Shown: positions 20,713 to 31,718 of the stretch, in pieces
Position numbering within the stretch: the stretch's first letter is position 1
Layout: each line of letters begins with the position of its first letter
Source of the DNA: Shinisaurus crocodilurus
Lineage: Eukaryota; Chordata; Lepidosauria; Squamata; Shinisauridae
NCBI GenBank assembly: GCA_021292165.1
Contig: JAHFWL010001196.1
Span: 186,001 to 250,000, forward strand
Reading direction: 5' to 3'
DNA length: 64,000 nucleotides
Notes under the pieces: generated by a model
Told to the model about the DNA's origin: nothing
Seen by the model: the letters and a program-made list of their open reading frames with translations, nothing else
The model's database searches: none
Position numbers and translations under genes: made by a program

Positions 20713-21890
20713 ACAAGCAAACAAAGGTTGGCTTGCAGACTGTAAACTGACATGGACCACTTGGACCAGAATCAGACTGATCCATCCACCCTAGGTAGCA
20801 TGCCAGCACTGACATAAGATCACTTGGCTTTAACTAGTTAACCATGTTGCAAACCAGAGAGATGAATTACTAAAGTTGAGGCCCATAGTTCAACCCACCA
20901 CATAATGGGTCTCACATCGTCATACTGGAGGTGGGGGAATTGCAACTCACTCATTGGGGTGGTGGCATTTACCTTGGCCTCAGTCGCTCATCACTTAAAT
21001 GGGCTAATGGCAACCAGCTTCATCATCTTGTTGCCAGGACTGGCCATGTGCAGATTTTTAAGGCGCTGTGGATTTTCATAGTAGCAATGAGTTATTATAG
21101 CACTGCTTTCAGACACAGTGTTTTGGAGGCACAGAAGAACAAGCCCCACCTTCTTAGTCATGAAGATAGAAGCAAATGTTCTCCATCCGTTAATTCCCAT
21201 AACAGAAGAAGTGTGTCCATTTAATAAAAAAAACAAAAACAAACTCACAAGAACGGTTGTGCATGGGACTTCTGCTCACACTGTATAGATCTTGCTGCTA
21301 AAAATGAGCCTATACAAAGAATCAGCCTCCTAATCTGCCTTTCTTGCTGCATTAGTACTTTTCTAGAAACTGTTGGCTCTGCATTCCCCCCCTGCTTAGA
21401 CTGTGTACACAGAACAAATAATTCCAGAGTTTGCCAACTATCAGGACACCTCTTCTCCACCCCTCCACATTTCTCCTCTGACCTCAGCTCGCTACGGCTC
21501 CTTGAAACAGGGAGCGTGGTTTTTGCTCTAAGTCATTGCTACGCAGGTCTTTTTGAACTATTTCTGAAATCATTTGATAGTGGGCAAAGCCAGAGCTACA
21601 GTCTCCCTTCTTCCCCTCACAGACAAACACACACTCTCTTTCTCACACACAGTCTTCCCTGCCATTCATGTACTCAAACATTTTCCTCTCTCTCACCCCC
21701 ACCCCCATTCACACTAAGGATGTCAGAGAAATCTGCAACAGACTCAAAGGAGTTTGGATTTCTGTGAATCCGACATGTGGATTCTGCAGTGGACCGGCTT
21801 GTGCTCAGACAAGTGGATTCCATGGGCTTGCGGGCGGCTCTATTTTTCTTTTTTACTTTCTGTAATTTTTCTGCAAAACTAGTCATAGAC
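20713..21890. other. Unique sequence, no supported feature
   Basis: Nothing recognised. 21590-21720 is pyrimidine- and CA-rich. Confidence 0.5.
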
Positions 21891-21894
21891 AAAT

Positions 21895-22130
21895 ATGAAA
21901 AAAACCTGGACCAAAAATGTGCATCCCCCCTCATAGACTAAAGTGTGAAAATGCACATTTTAGGGGGATTTGTGCATTTTCAGAAGTACAGATTCATGCA
22001 CGTGCAAATTTGCACAATAAACACATGTGCACAAAATCTGATACTTTCGATGAGCAGACGATGGAACAAAAGGCACCTGAAAATCCGCAAAGCATAGACA
22101 GAACGGGTTTTACAAAATCTGGAGATCCCT
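21895..22130. repeat. GTGCATTTT-type unclassified repeat
   Basis: Contains AAAAATGTGCATCCCCCCTC, then AAGTGTGAAAATGCACATTT and GGGATTTGTGCATTTTCAG, as in the 1810 and 50750 copies. Confidence 0.55.
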
Positions 22131-22137
22131 AATTCAC

Positions 22138-22147
22138 ACACACTGTG

Positions 22148-22203
<56 letters not shown>

Positions 22204-22204
22204 T
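22138..22204. repeat. (CA)n microsatellite
   Basis: A long uninterrupted CA tract (about 22150-22196) ending in TATATA. A probable length-variable locus. Confidence 0.95.
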
Positions 22205-22879
22205 CATGGGAAGGTCTGGCCCAAGTGGAGGGGTGGAATTACATTCCCCCACACACTGTTATCCTGATATAAATTGCATTTTCCCCACCTGTTTGGTGGA
22301 TTGTGGGGAGTGCAATTCCCATGGGCAGGATGGCATGTGGGAATGGCTCTCCCCACACATCCTCCTCTTCATACCAGCCATGCTCTCCAGAACCCACCCA
22401 GCTGAACTGAGCGCTGAAATATGTCGGTGGCAAAGGAGGGCACTTGACGGCAGCTTGGACACCTGTGCAGGCCACATGGAAGGCTTCAGAGGGCTGCGTG
22501 TGTCCCGTGGGTTGCTCACATGTGGTGTAGACAAAACTAAGAGAGATCGGCCAATGGTCTTACTCAGTATAAGGGAGCTTCCTACATTCCTAGTAGGAAT
22601 GAACCAGAATTTAAAAAGGAGTGGAATGCGGGGCAAAGTGAACCAGAGGAAACCCTTCTGTCCCTAGTTCCTGAAGTGAATGTGGAAGGAGTAATCAATG
22701 TGAATGAGAGGGCAATTGCTTTGCGAGTAATTATAGCACAATGGGAGGGGGAGGAGAAACCCAAGTAGCATAATATTTACCACAGGAGTACAATTGCATG
22801 AAATCATTCCAAGAGGAGAACAAAACGGCACCAGCACTCTGGGATCGTTTTACATTTACCCTGGGGTGAGGTAAGTGTA
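22205..22879. other. Unique sequence with a tRNA-Ala SINE fragment
   Basis: 22540-22585 (GGCCAATGGTCTTACTCAGTATAAGGGAGCTTCC) is the 3-prime part of the tRNA-Ala SINE in plus orientation. The rest is unrecognised. The 22206-22667 frame overlaps antisense frames and has no family motif. Confidence 0.5.
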
Positions 22880-23265
22880 TACTGAGATAATACACGCTAC
22901 AAGATTGTAACATGCATGGAGTGCCCACTGGTCGTTGTCATCCTAGACGCATTTGCATGGAAGTCCGTTTCTCTAGGATATCAATGGGGTTTTCTTACAA
23001 GTCATTGTGTTTTCAGGTCGAGTTGCCAAAATAAATGGAATGAAACCGACAGCAAAGCATTGAAATGCAAAAAAAAGGGCACAGACAAGAGTCCAGGTAT
23101 GTGCTAACGAAAACGAGTGCACCAAAGTCACTTGCTGACTTGACAAGCGCTATTCATTTCAGACCTCAAACGTTACCTAACACGGGCCTTTTTCGAAGTA
23201 CGCTGCAATTAATATTGATTTTAATATGCAATGAATTTTCTTCCTGCTATAATTGACCTTCTGGG
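22880..23265. other. Candidate conserved non-coding block
   Basis: Repeat-free, with an octamer-like ATTTGCATGG (22951), CTGCAATTAATATTGATTTT and TTAATATGCAATGAATTTT. This dense TAAT/POU-like content resembles vertebrate developmental enhancers. Conservation cannot be judged here. Confidence 0.35.
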
Positions 23266-24924
23266 CACAATAGGAGGGAGTGTGTGTTTGCAGAAACCTC
23301 CACAGGGGTGAAATTTTGAATCGAGTCGGGTGTTTGTGAAGGAGAGAGACCTGGGCAATAAGGTGTTTGCATTGCAAGCTGTTTGGCTAGAATCCCGATT
23401 GGACCTTGAGCTCATTATACAGAAGCCCCATTTATTTTCTAAATCCACATTCAATCCCCTTAACTACCTCAAGTATACCATTTTAGGGCTCTCTGGTTAT
23501 AGAGCTATGAATGAGATGGAGAAATTAAGCAGAGAAGAGGAAAGTTTGCTTGAAAAGCAGTCATTCATTTTTGTCTTTCAAAAACACACAAAAAATGCTC
23601 ACAGAAACATGGAGAACTCACGATGAGCTCCAGAGTAGAGGGAGTCCTCAGAAAGTGCATTTGGTGAACTCCCCACTAGAGTGGTGGGCCTCCCTAGGGT
23701 TCTTCAGGGCCAATGGATTTACTTTGGTGCCAGGGGTCATTGTCCAGACTTGCATGGCAACATCAATGTTCATCAGTACAAATTCATGGTGGGGCACCAG
23801 TTTTTGTGGTGGTGACCATTGCCCACAGACATGCACACAATGCCCTGGAAGCAGACTCGTCTTCTGGGGCATTGTGAAAATCAAAGATGGCGGCCACCAG
23901 GTGCTGTTAAGGGCACACGAAACAACAACAACAAAAAGGCCTCAGGGCAGCTGTTACTGACAGACTCTGGTGGCTGCCTGAGGATGCTGGGTGCTGATGC
24001 TGGGCATGCAGACTATTGACTGCTGCAGAAAGTCTGCACTCTCTCTATTACCATTGGTTAGGGTGAGGTCATGACATGGAATTAATTAGGAGTTTAATTG
24101 TCAGCACAAATTGCCCAAAGACAGAAGGGATTGTGTGCCCTGTTGATGGGGTGGAATTTGCAGTGGCAAGGAGAGGATACATTTCCACATCACTCTCTTT
24201 CCTTCTTTCATCTGTGGCCGTCAGCATCAACTCCTGTTCACTGACACTGTTAATTTAGATGAATCCAGAGTCAGATTCCCACACTGATGAAGGTGAATTT
24301 GCTGAAAAGTAATGTTTTTAAAATGTCACAAACCTCCAAAATGGGCTGCCATCTTAAGGCCAGTAAGCTTTTACAGCTGCCAGATACCAGGCGTGGAATG
24401 GCGTATGATTCAGGAATCATTCATTATTGTTGGGGGCTAATTATAGTGATTACTCTGTACTTGAATCACTATATTGATTATTGGCCAATAGAATGAATGC
24501 TGCATCATAGATGAACGAAGAGTTAAAAAAAAATACTAAGGAGATTGAAAAATGCAGAATGAACCATTGCACACAAGCAAGGATTGCAATGGTACAGTTG
24601 ACTAAAAAGGGGCTACAAGGGAGTAGACAAATTCTCAAAATGCTCTGATTTTCAGGGGAAGAGAGAATCCAGTGAAGATGCCCTCACTCAATTGCTAGTT
24701 CACATGCAGTGTGAACTCAGTTCCTCCCCATCTTTGCTCCTCAGACAACCACATATACTTGCCGCCAAATCCCTCCTCAATGCTGGGGGTGGGGGTGTCC
24801 TCCCTCCCAACTGACTTGTTCGCCAGTTAAATGTTTGATTGGTGCTTTATTTATTTTTTTAAAGCAGCTTTAAACCTGAAAAACTGATGTGACTTCTTGA
24901 TATCACAAGGGCCAGGCAATGAGT
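23266..24924. other. Unique sequence, no supported feature
   Basis: Mixed composition, no repeat family recognised. Frames near 23550-23960 overlap an antisense frame and show no motif. Confidence 0.5.
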
Positions 24925-24932
24925 GTTGTGCA

Positions 24933-24977
<45 letters not shown>

Positions 24978-25310
24978 ATACCGCCCAACAGCTGAAGCTC
25001 TCTGGGTGATTCACAACAATCCATAAAAAAACACAATACAATATACAATAAAAACATTATACAAAATTTAAAAACCAGATTTAAAAATGACATACATAGA
25101 TAAGACAAGAAATGCAAGGAGACCGATTAAAAAGTAACCACCCCACCATGCACTATTTAGAGTTAAAAGCCTCAATATAGAGGGCAGTCTTAACCTGGAA
25201 CCGAAAAGATTGTAGAGTTGGCGCTAGACGGGCCTCAGGAGGGAGCTTGTTCCAGAGTTGGGGGGCTACCACAGAAAAGGCCCTCCCCCTTGTTCCTGCC
25301 CACCGAGCCT
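24925..25310 (-). mobile_element. L2 LINE 3-prime fragment with (TTA)n tail
   Basis: (ATT)n at 24934-24974 is the expanded tail. Then comes ATACCGCCCAACAGCTGAAGC, the 3-prime UTR seen in the L2 at 45585. From about 25190 lies the end of ORF2 (on the minus strand, the segment read as ...LWNKLPPEARLAPTL-like), ending in AGGGCCTTTTCTGTGG inverse. 5-prime truncated. Confidence 0.82.
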
Positions 25311-25324
25311 ACTGTTTGAAACTC

Positions 25325-25545
25325 GGGGGGGGGAGCTGCTTAGATCCCACTCTACAAGGAGCTCAGGGTGGCATACAAAGTTCTTTCCATACTTTAACCC
25401 TCAGAAAAACCTTGTGAGGTAGGTTAGGCTGAGCAATGTGTCTGGCTCAAGGCCACCGAGTGAGCTTCATGGCCAAGTAGTGATTTGAACTCAGGTCTCC
25501 CTAGTCTTTGTCCAACATTCTAACCACTGCAGCAGGTTGGTTCTC
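25325..25545 (-). mobile_element. Old tRNA-derived SINE
   Basis: On the minus strand: GTGGTTAGAATGTTGGACAAAG (A-box region), then GAGTTCAAATCACTACTTGGCC (B box) and CATGAAGCTCACTCGGTGGCC, TAACCTACCTCACAAGG. More diverged than the other copies. Confidence 0.65.
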
Positions 25546-25639
25546 CCTGTTTTGGGCCAACAGGTCCACAAGATGGCTAACATCAAATCCTTATGAAAAA
25601 CAACCATTAAAATATAAAGTATACTTCCCCGATACAGTT

Positions 25640-26560
25640 ATCTGCTCAGAAAATGTACCAAAATGTGTATTTTAGGATAAAATGCTTACAAAAAATATAT
25701 ATGAGTATTTTGTGAAAAAAAGAATTTTTATCCATATGCAAGTGTGGTGTGTTTTTAATTGGCAGATGGGTAAAGAAACAGGACAGAACACAGTTATTAA
25801 TGAACACAGTTGAAACTGACATGGAAACAGATTGATTCATCCATTCCTACTGCAAACTCTCTGAAATTTATACTTCTTTAGCCTGAGAGGAGGCAGGAAG
25901 TTCCAAAGAACCTGTGCCACTTCTGAAAAGGCCCTGTTCCAGATAACTCCTGCCATATTTCAAATGATCTGCAGACACAAAGCAGGGCCTCAGAGGAAGC
26001 TCTTACATTCCAGAGAGCTTAATGTGGGAGAAGGTAATCCTTTAGTCCTCCCCTTTTCTCCAGTGTTCCTCTTCCTCAATTCTAACTAAGCATTGCAAAC
26101 CACAAGGCCAGGGATGGATGAATCTATCAATATTGGCTTCTCTCAGTTTCCCATTTTTCCTGTCTTAAGTTCGGTTCCTCCAGAATTTTAAGATCTTTTT
26201 TTGTTTTTAATTCACTAGAACATTGGTATACATTTTTGTTTGCATTCTCCTAAAACACACATTTTTGTATCCGGGGAAATAAGGTCCTGAAGACCAGCTT
26301 GTCTCAGTGCCTGCAAAAAGTCATCCACCTTATTTCTGTGAGTTGACTAAACCTTGGGCAGAACCAAATTTGAGAAGACTGTGCAAACAAACAAACAAAC
26401 AAACAGAACACATTTTTGTATGCACTTTTTCCTAATATACACATCTTTACTATATATATATATATATATATATGTCCTAATACAATACATTTTGAATGTT
26501 ATTTTCACTCATATACACTTTTCTCTGTGCACTTCCCCCGAATAAAAAGATTTCTGTATG
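25640..26560. repeat. GTGCATTTT-type unclassified repeat (two pieces) with AT microsatellite
   Basis: About 25640-25850 is an inverted copy. About 26110-26560 is direct and includes CTCTCAGTTTCCCATTTTTCC and CTAAAACACACATTTTTG. An (AAAC)n tract (26386-26404) and an (AT)n tract (26451-26473) sit inside. 25851-26109 is unrecognised. Confidence 0.5.
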
Positions 26561-26574
26561 CATTAAGAAGAATG

Positions 26575-27044
26575 TATACAAACTGGAGAGGGTTCAGAGG
26601 AGGGCAACAAGGATGATAAAGGGACTGGAAACAAGGCCCTATGAGGAGAGACTGAAAGAACTGGGCATGTTTAGCCTTCAGAAGAGAAAACTGAGGGGAG
26701 ATATGATAGCACTCTTCCAGTACTTGAAGGGTTGTCACACAGAGGAGGGCCAGGATCTCTTCTCGATCATCCCAGTTTGCAGGACACGGAATAATGGGCT
26801 CAAGTTACAGGAGCCCAGATTCCACCTAAACATCAGGAAAAATGTCCTGACTGTCAGAGCAATAAGACAATGGAATCAACTACCTAGGAAGGTGGTGGGA
26901 TCTCCCACTCTGGAGGCATTCAAGGTGCAGCTGGACAGCCATCTGTCAGGGATGCTTTGACCTGGATTCCTGCATTGAGCAGGGGGTTGGACTCAATGGC
27001 CTTGTAGGCCCCTTCCAACTCTACTTTTCTATGATTCTATGATT
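26575..27044 (+). mobile_element. CR1 LINE, 3-prime 470 bp, open to the end
   Basis: Encodes the C-terminus of CR1 ORF2 without interruption to the stop at about 26960: [52 protein letters not shown] and RAIRQWNQLPRKVVGSP. A short 3-prime UTR and the tail CTATGATTCTATGATT follow. The first 27 codons of the surrounding open frame (from 26496) are flanking sequence. One of the better-preserved copies, so fairly recent, but it lacks the catalytic domain. Confidence 0.92.
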
Positions 27045-27827
27045 GTTTAATTGGAGATGAAGTAAGTTGAAGAAGTGTGGATTTTGAAGTTTCAGTTTTA
27101 GTGTATCGGTTCAAAAGTTCAAAGTGAATTCAGTTTAAAATGCAAACTGAACACATTTCTCCCCCGTCCTTTTCAAAAGTAAGCAAGCTGCCACATCGAG
27201 CCAAAATCCTCAGTGTCACTAAGACCATCTGACCTAGGGGGGAAACATAACATAGGTGTTGTTGTGGGAAGAGTGACAAACAGCAGAGGGTGTGAAAATC
27301 ATTTCCTGAATTAAGTGCTTGTTTTCTCAAGCTTGTCAAAAAGTGAGCACACATTGCAGGTATAGACGAATTAAAACAAAAACAAAAAACACACCCATGA
27401 GGCCTGACTGCAGAAAAGGGTTTATTAACAGGTCACCGCCACTGTGGTGGCACAACAGAGAAGCAGAGCTAAGCTGGTGAAGTGTGACATTTGATTAATT
27501 AACGCTTCTTCGGCACTTAGCAAAAACATGAGCAAAGCGCTAAACTCCATTAGATCAGGAGCAAGATGATATTTATATCCTCTCCAAACATTGGCCTGGG
27601 AACAACTGTAGGTTTCCCCCGTAAAGACATACCTGAGGGACAATTCATGCTGCTTCAAATTGGGGCCAAGAAGCAAACCCCTCATTCCAAAATTAATCCT
27701 CACCCCCTGCACCACAATATATCAGGGAGTACCACTGCTACACATATGAAGTTGTGTATCATAGACTTCTCTGTGATGTACCTGGTGGTCATTTTCTTAA
27801 GAGCCACATACTGGGACACAGAAATGG
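27045..27827. other. Unique sequence, no supported feature
   Basis: No family recognised. 27425-27715 has an unsupported minus frame. Confidence 0.5.
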
Positions 27828-27835
27828 CACTAGAC

Positions 27836-28155
27836 CAGGGCTCTCCAACCTTGGGTCCCCAGATGTTGCTGGCCTACAGATCCCAGCATACTCAGCCAGC
27901 ATGGCTAATGGCAAGGGATTCTGTGAGCTGTAGTTCAGTGGACACCAAGACCAGGCCTATGTCTCACACTGGCTCAGCTTGTCTGAGCGTGGAAAGCTAA
28001 GCAGGGTCAGGCCTGGTCATTACTTGGATGGAAGACCCCTCCTCTAGTTTCGTGCATTGAGCAGGGGGTTGGACTCAATGGCCTTGTAGGCCCATTCCAA
28101 CTCTATGATCTATGAAATATATGAACATCTGGGGACCCAAGGTTGGAGAGCCCTG
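27836..28155. mobile_element. Buster-type hAT element containing a 5S-SINE
   Basis: Long inverted ends CAGGGCTCTCCAACCTTGGG... (left) and its inverse (right), about 31 bp. A perfect 8-bp duplication CACTAGAC lies at 27828-27835 and 28156-28163. The 8-mer fits nnnTAnnn. Without the nested SINE the element would be about 150 bp. Confidence 0.93.
27954..28124 (+). mobile_element. 5S-rRNA-derived SINE, near full length, nested
   Basis: GCCTATGTCTCACACTGG, AAGCTAAGCAGGGTCAGGCC, TACTTGGATGGAAGACC, then the CR1-like tail and CTATGATCTATGA. One change in the C-box-like region (GGAAGACC for GGGAGACC). It lies inside the hAT at 27836-28155, so it is younger than that hAT insertion. Confidence 0.9.
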
Positions 28156-28163
28156 CACTAGAC

Positions 28164-29732
28164 CAAATGGTGGAGGAGTATCTTTGATACTCCACCCCTC
28201 CATCTGTTTGCTCAACATTTGAATACCTTGTTTTTTAAATTGCATTCGTAGCCCATTCCAGGACATAAATGCACAAACGGTATGCATTATTTATCTCCAT
28301 CATATAAGACAATACATTTACATGCATGGAAGGACATTAATGCGCAAGTCTGCACAAGTTCAGTGTTGCTACCTCTAAGACGAGTGGTTTGCACTACCAT
28401 TGTTTCAGCTTTTGAGTGGATGGTTGAATAGAGAGCCAATGTATGCCCACTCCTCTCCATGGATATCAACCTCCTTGTCTAGCAGTCAGGATTGCTGAAT
28501 GGGTCATAGGTCCCTAAATCCAAATCACAACTACTTCTTACTTCTGAGAAAACATGCAGGGGAAAACATCCGGAAAGAATCCTAGCTGCAGTGGCACCCT
28601 GCCTGTCTCCCAACTTACAACAGTGCAAGATTACCGGATCCCTCTGGTCAAGGTAGGATTCTTTATTTACTTATTGGTTCTTCTCACTCCTACATTGCCC
28701 CCCCCCCCCACACACACACACAAAGACACCCTTTTCATCATTGTTGTACCTTCACATTGTGTGGAATGGATTCAAAGAATTGTTTTTTTATTATTATTTG
28801 GCCTCAATTTGTTTGCCATATATTTAACCATTTGTCATAAGCTGCCCAGATAAACTGTTGATTACAGAGCAGCATAGAAGCACTGTAAATAAAATAAGTA
28901 AATAAATAAATGAATAGGTCACAACTGGCAGGTTCGGTGTGGGTTGACTGGAAGGAGACATTTATGGGCGCATGAAGTCATTGGAGTGGTGACTGGAGGA
29001 CTACCCAAACCAACCTCTTCCCCATTGGGCCCTTGAAACTAAAACCTGTTGGGTCAGTGGATAATGACAATGGCTGGGCAGAAAAGAGCCAAGGCCAGGT
29101 ATATCACTGATCTGGTTCACAGGGCCAGGGTGACCTCACAAGGTGAACAGCAGGTGAGGCTGCCTCCTCCTATACCCCTTTGGCAGCGAACAAACTCACA
29201 CTGAGTTAAGGATGGTTGGCTTGAACACGTTAAGAATATTGCAGAGCAAACATGCAGTTAATTAAATTGAGTCCCATCTATATATACTGTGTCCTGTATC
29301 TTCTTTATACAGATCTTAGGAAGCAATCACAGGCAAAAGCTGACAAGCTTCCTTTGTGACCGCTGCTCGAGATGGCTGCCAATATAGTTTTGCTTACTTT
29401 GAAAATACCAGGTGTGGACTCCTGCTGGGAGATGAATACCTGATACAAGACCAACAATTCCGCCTGGTAACCTGGCTCTCCGACGATCCTACAGCAGCAC
29501 CAGCTCCCTAGCTGTTATTGGCAACTGGAGCCGATGAACTGTTCCTAACCTCCTTTTTTATGATTATTGTTTTTACACGAACAGCAGGTGGATATGACAG
29601 GCCTAGTCAGTCTTGTGCGGAAAAGTGCAGGGGCCAATGGCTTTAAATGAAGATAGATGGAGAGATGTAGCAAACAGGGGTAACTGCCTATTCTTGTAGG
29701 CCGGGACTCCAGCGGCATGCGATGCCAGCATG
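28164..29732. other. Mostly unique, with an L2 tail
   Basis: 28830-28914 (AAGCTGCCCAGATAAACTG... AAATAAATAAATG) is an L2 3-prime end in plus orientation. A C-run and CACACA tract sits at 28697-28722. 28920-29730 is unrecognised. Confidence 0.5.
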
Positions 29733-29740
29733 TCAGCATC

Positions 29741-30404
29741 CAGGGCCGGATTAAGATAGGGGCTATTGGAGCTGCAGCTCCAGGCCCCTACCCCAAAATA
29801 GGCCCACAATCAGGACCGTTGCAGGGCAGTTTGGCGCCCCAGGCGAAATAATAATTAGCACCCCCCCCTCCAAAGCAGCCCTGCTCTGCAAAAAAAAAAA
29901 AACCTGCGCCGCCACCACCAACCTACCTTCCCCCCGCCCTGGCTGCTGCTGCTGCTGCTGCTGCCGCCGCTGCCGCCACCGAGGAGCAGGAGGAAGTGAC
30001 GCGACGGGACCCCCGCGCTGTTTTTTGCCGGGGAAACCATGGCAACAGGGCTGTTTAAGCCCTGTTGCCCTGGTTCCTCCCGCCAAAACAATGCGGGTGG
30101 GGCTCCGGAAGCGACACGATGCGGAGAAGGTAGGTGGCGGGGGGGTCGGGGGTGGTGGTGATGGCGGCGTCGGCGGGAGGCGCAGCGGCAGCGAGCGGGA
30201 GGGTGGGGGGAGGCGCAGTGGCAAGCGGGATGGGAGGGCGCGGCGGCGGCGGGCGGGCGGGCGGGAGGGTGGGGAGGCGGAGGCCTGGCGGGGGCGGCGC
30301 GGGGGCAGCGCAGCGGCAGCGAAGAGGAGCGCAGCGTTTCTGCGCCCTCTTCAGCCGCGCGCCCTCCTCAGCACCAGGCCCATAATGCTCTTAATCCAGC
30401 CCTG
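29741..30404. mobile_element. GC-rich non-autonomous hAT element, copy 2
   Basis: A 664-bp element with the same ends as the 12975 copy (CAGGGCCGGATTAAG and CTTAATCCAGCCCTG) in the same orientation. A perfect 8-bp duplication TCAGCATC lies at 29733-29740 and 30405-30412. The body is nearly collinear with copy 1, including the A-run after CTCTGC, the CTG/CCG run and the central palindrome. Differences are mainly small repeat-length changes and CpG-type substitutions. Confidence 0.94.
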
Positions 30405-30412
30405 TCAGCATC

Positions 30413-30827
30413 AAAGGGCCGCCAAGGGGTTCAATGCATGCAGATTCAGCATGTACTGTGAAGTGGGGTGTGCATGTTTCTGATATGTGCAATTATGATG
30501 ATATATCAAAAGAACTTGTGACATATCCCAGGTACAGCCAGGGAAGTGACTAGGAATATACCCGGTGTTCACATGTCAAGATGTTCAGTGTAAAAGGGTG
30601 ACTTTCAGGGTGCCTGAACTTGGCACACACACACCCCATTTCTATTTATTTATTTATTTTTTGCATCTGTTCACTGCATCTCTAGGAAGCTGTCCTCATA
30701 CTTAAAAAGAGCTGAGGCTTCTTTCTAATGATGTGCTCCCTTCCACACTGGGTGATTCGGTCGTCAGTGTGATGATATCGCAACACCATATAGCCACTGC
30801 TTCCTGCCCTCACTCTGAATTAGTTTT
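30413..30827. other. No supported feature
   Basis: Unique sequence with a short (TTTA)n run at 30641-30660. Confidence 0.5.
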
Positions 30828-30835
30828 GTTGTGAC

Positions 30836-31710
30836 CAGGGATGTTGAAGAGTCCTTGGTCTCGAGTCACGAGTCGAGTCACGAGTCTTTGGACCCGAGTC
30901 TCGAGTCCGAGTCCGAGTCCTTGGTCCAAAATGGTGACTCATGAGTTACGAGTCCTGAGTCACTCCCAAAACTGACTCCACGAGTCCCTATTAAAATCAA
31001 TGGGGTTTCCCCCCAACAAAATAAGGCTACTTCAGATGTGTGGCTTAAATAAATTCTAGGCACAAGTGTGCTTTTTTATTTCAAAACTCTGCAACTGATT
31101 TTGGCAAGAACAGACCAGGCAGACAAACCCAAAATAACCAGGCAGGCAGAGGAGGCAGGGAACCCCAAAGCAGGCAGGCAGAGGCCTTTGTCTTGGACAA
31201 TTCAACTGCTGAACAGGTCAAGAAGAGACCAGGCAGGCAGAGGAGGCTGGGAACCCCAAAGCAGGCAGGCAGAGGCCTTTGTCTTGGACAATTCAACTGC
31301 TGAACAGGATCTAGAAGAGACCAGGCAGGCAGAGGAGGCTGGGAACCCCAAACAGGCAGGCAGAGGCAGCCAAACCCAAAATGTCTGACCCTAACCCTAA
31401 CCTCACACAACAACACATCAGTCAAAATAAATCTCAACACATCGTTGGGGCTGCGCTCCTGGTAGCTGTCCATAGTGGCCGAGCAGCGGCGCGCCTCGCT
31501 TCCATGTGCTCTTCACCGGTGATCACGCTCCTTCTGGCACAGCCAGAAGACTCGTCAACAGCCCAGGGATGTTGACGAGTCCTTGGTCTCGAGTCCCGAG
31601 TCGAGTCTCGAGTCCCATTAAAAATATTGGGACTCGAGTCCGAGTCGAGTCAAAGGGGGGACTCAGTCCGACTCACGAGTCGAGTCCTTGAGTCCGAGTC
31701 CCCATCCCTG
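30836..31710. mobile_element. GAGTC-rich non-autonomous hAT element, copy 1
   Basis: An 875-bp element starting CAGGGATG and ending CATCCCTG, with a perfect 8-bp duplication GTTGTGAC at 30828-30835 and 31711-31718. The duplication fits the nTnnnnAn rule of Ac-type hATs. The outer 150-200 bp on each side are packed with GAGTC/GACTC words in both orientations. A second CAGGGATGTTGA terminus lies inside at about 31564, so 31564-31710 is itself a compact palindromic unit. No transposase is seen. Confidence 0.93.
31137..31365 (+). repeat. Tandem repeat, period about 91 bp, about 2.5 copies, inside the hAT
   Basis: Units start ACCAGGCAGGCAGAGGAGG at 31137, 31228 and 31320 and contain CCTTTGTCTTGGACAATTC. 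The sister element at 49731 has essentially one such unit. The open frame through the repeat is incidental. Confidence 0.9.
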
Positions 31711-31718
31711 GTTGTGAC

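Noticed and set aside
22206..22667. A 153-codon plus frame
   Set aside because: It overlaps open antisense frames, runs into a tRNA-Ala SINE fragment, and shows no family motif.
23550..23960. A 136-codon plus frame with a possible gene fragment
   Set aside because: The antisense strand is also open, and no motif or repeat family is recognised.
27954..28124. A 5S rRNA gene
   Set aside because: Only about 85 bp match 5S, and the rest is a CR1 tail. There is no 3-prime 5S half or T-run terminator at the gene end.
29763..30483. Frames of 78-153 codons with Gln or Gly runs
   Set aside because: Same GC-rich hAT family. The homopolymers are CTG/CCG simple repeats.
31068..31388. A 106-codon repetitive protein
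   Set aside because: It is the 91-bp tandem repeat inside a hAT element.
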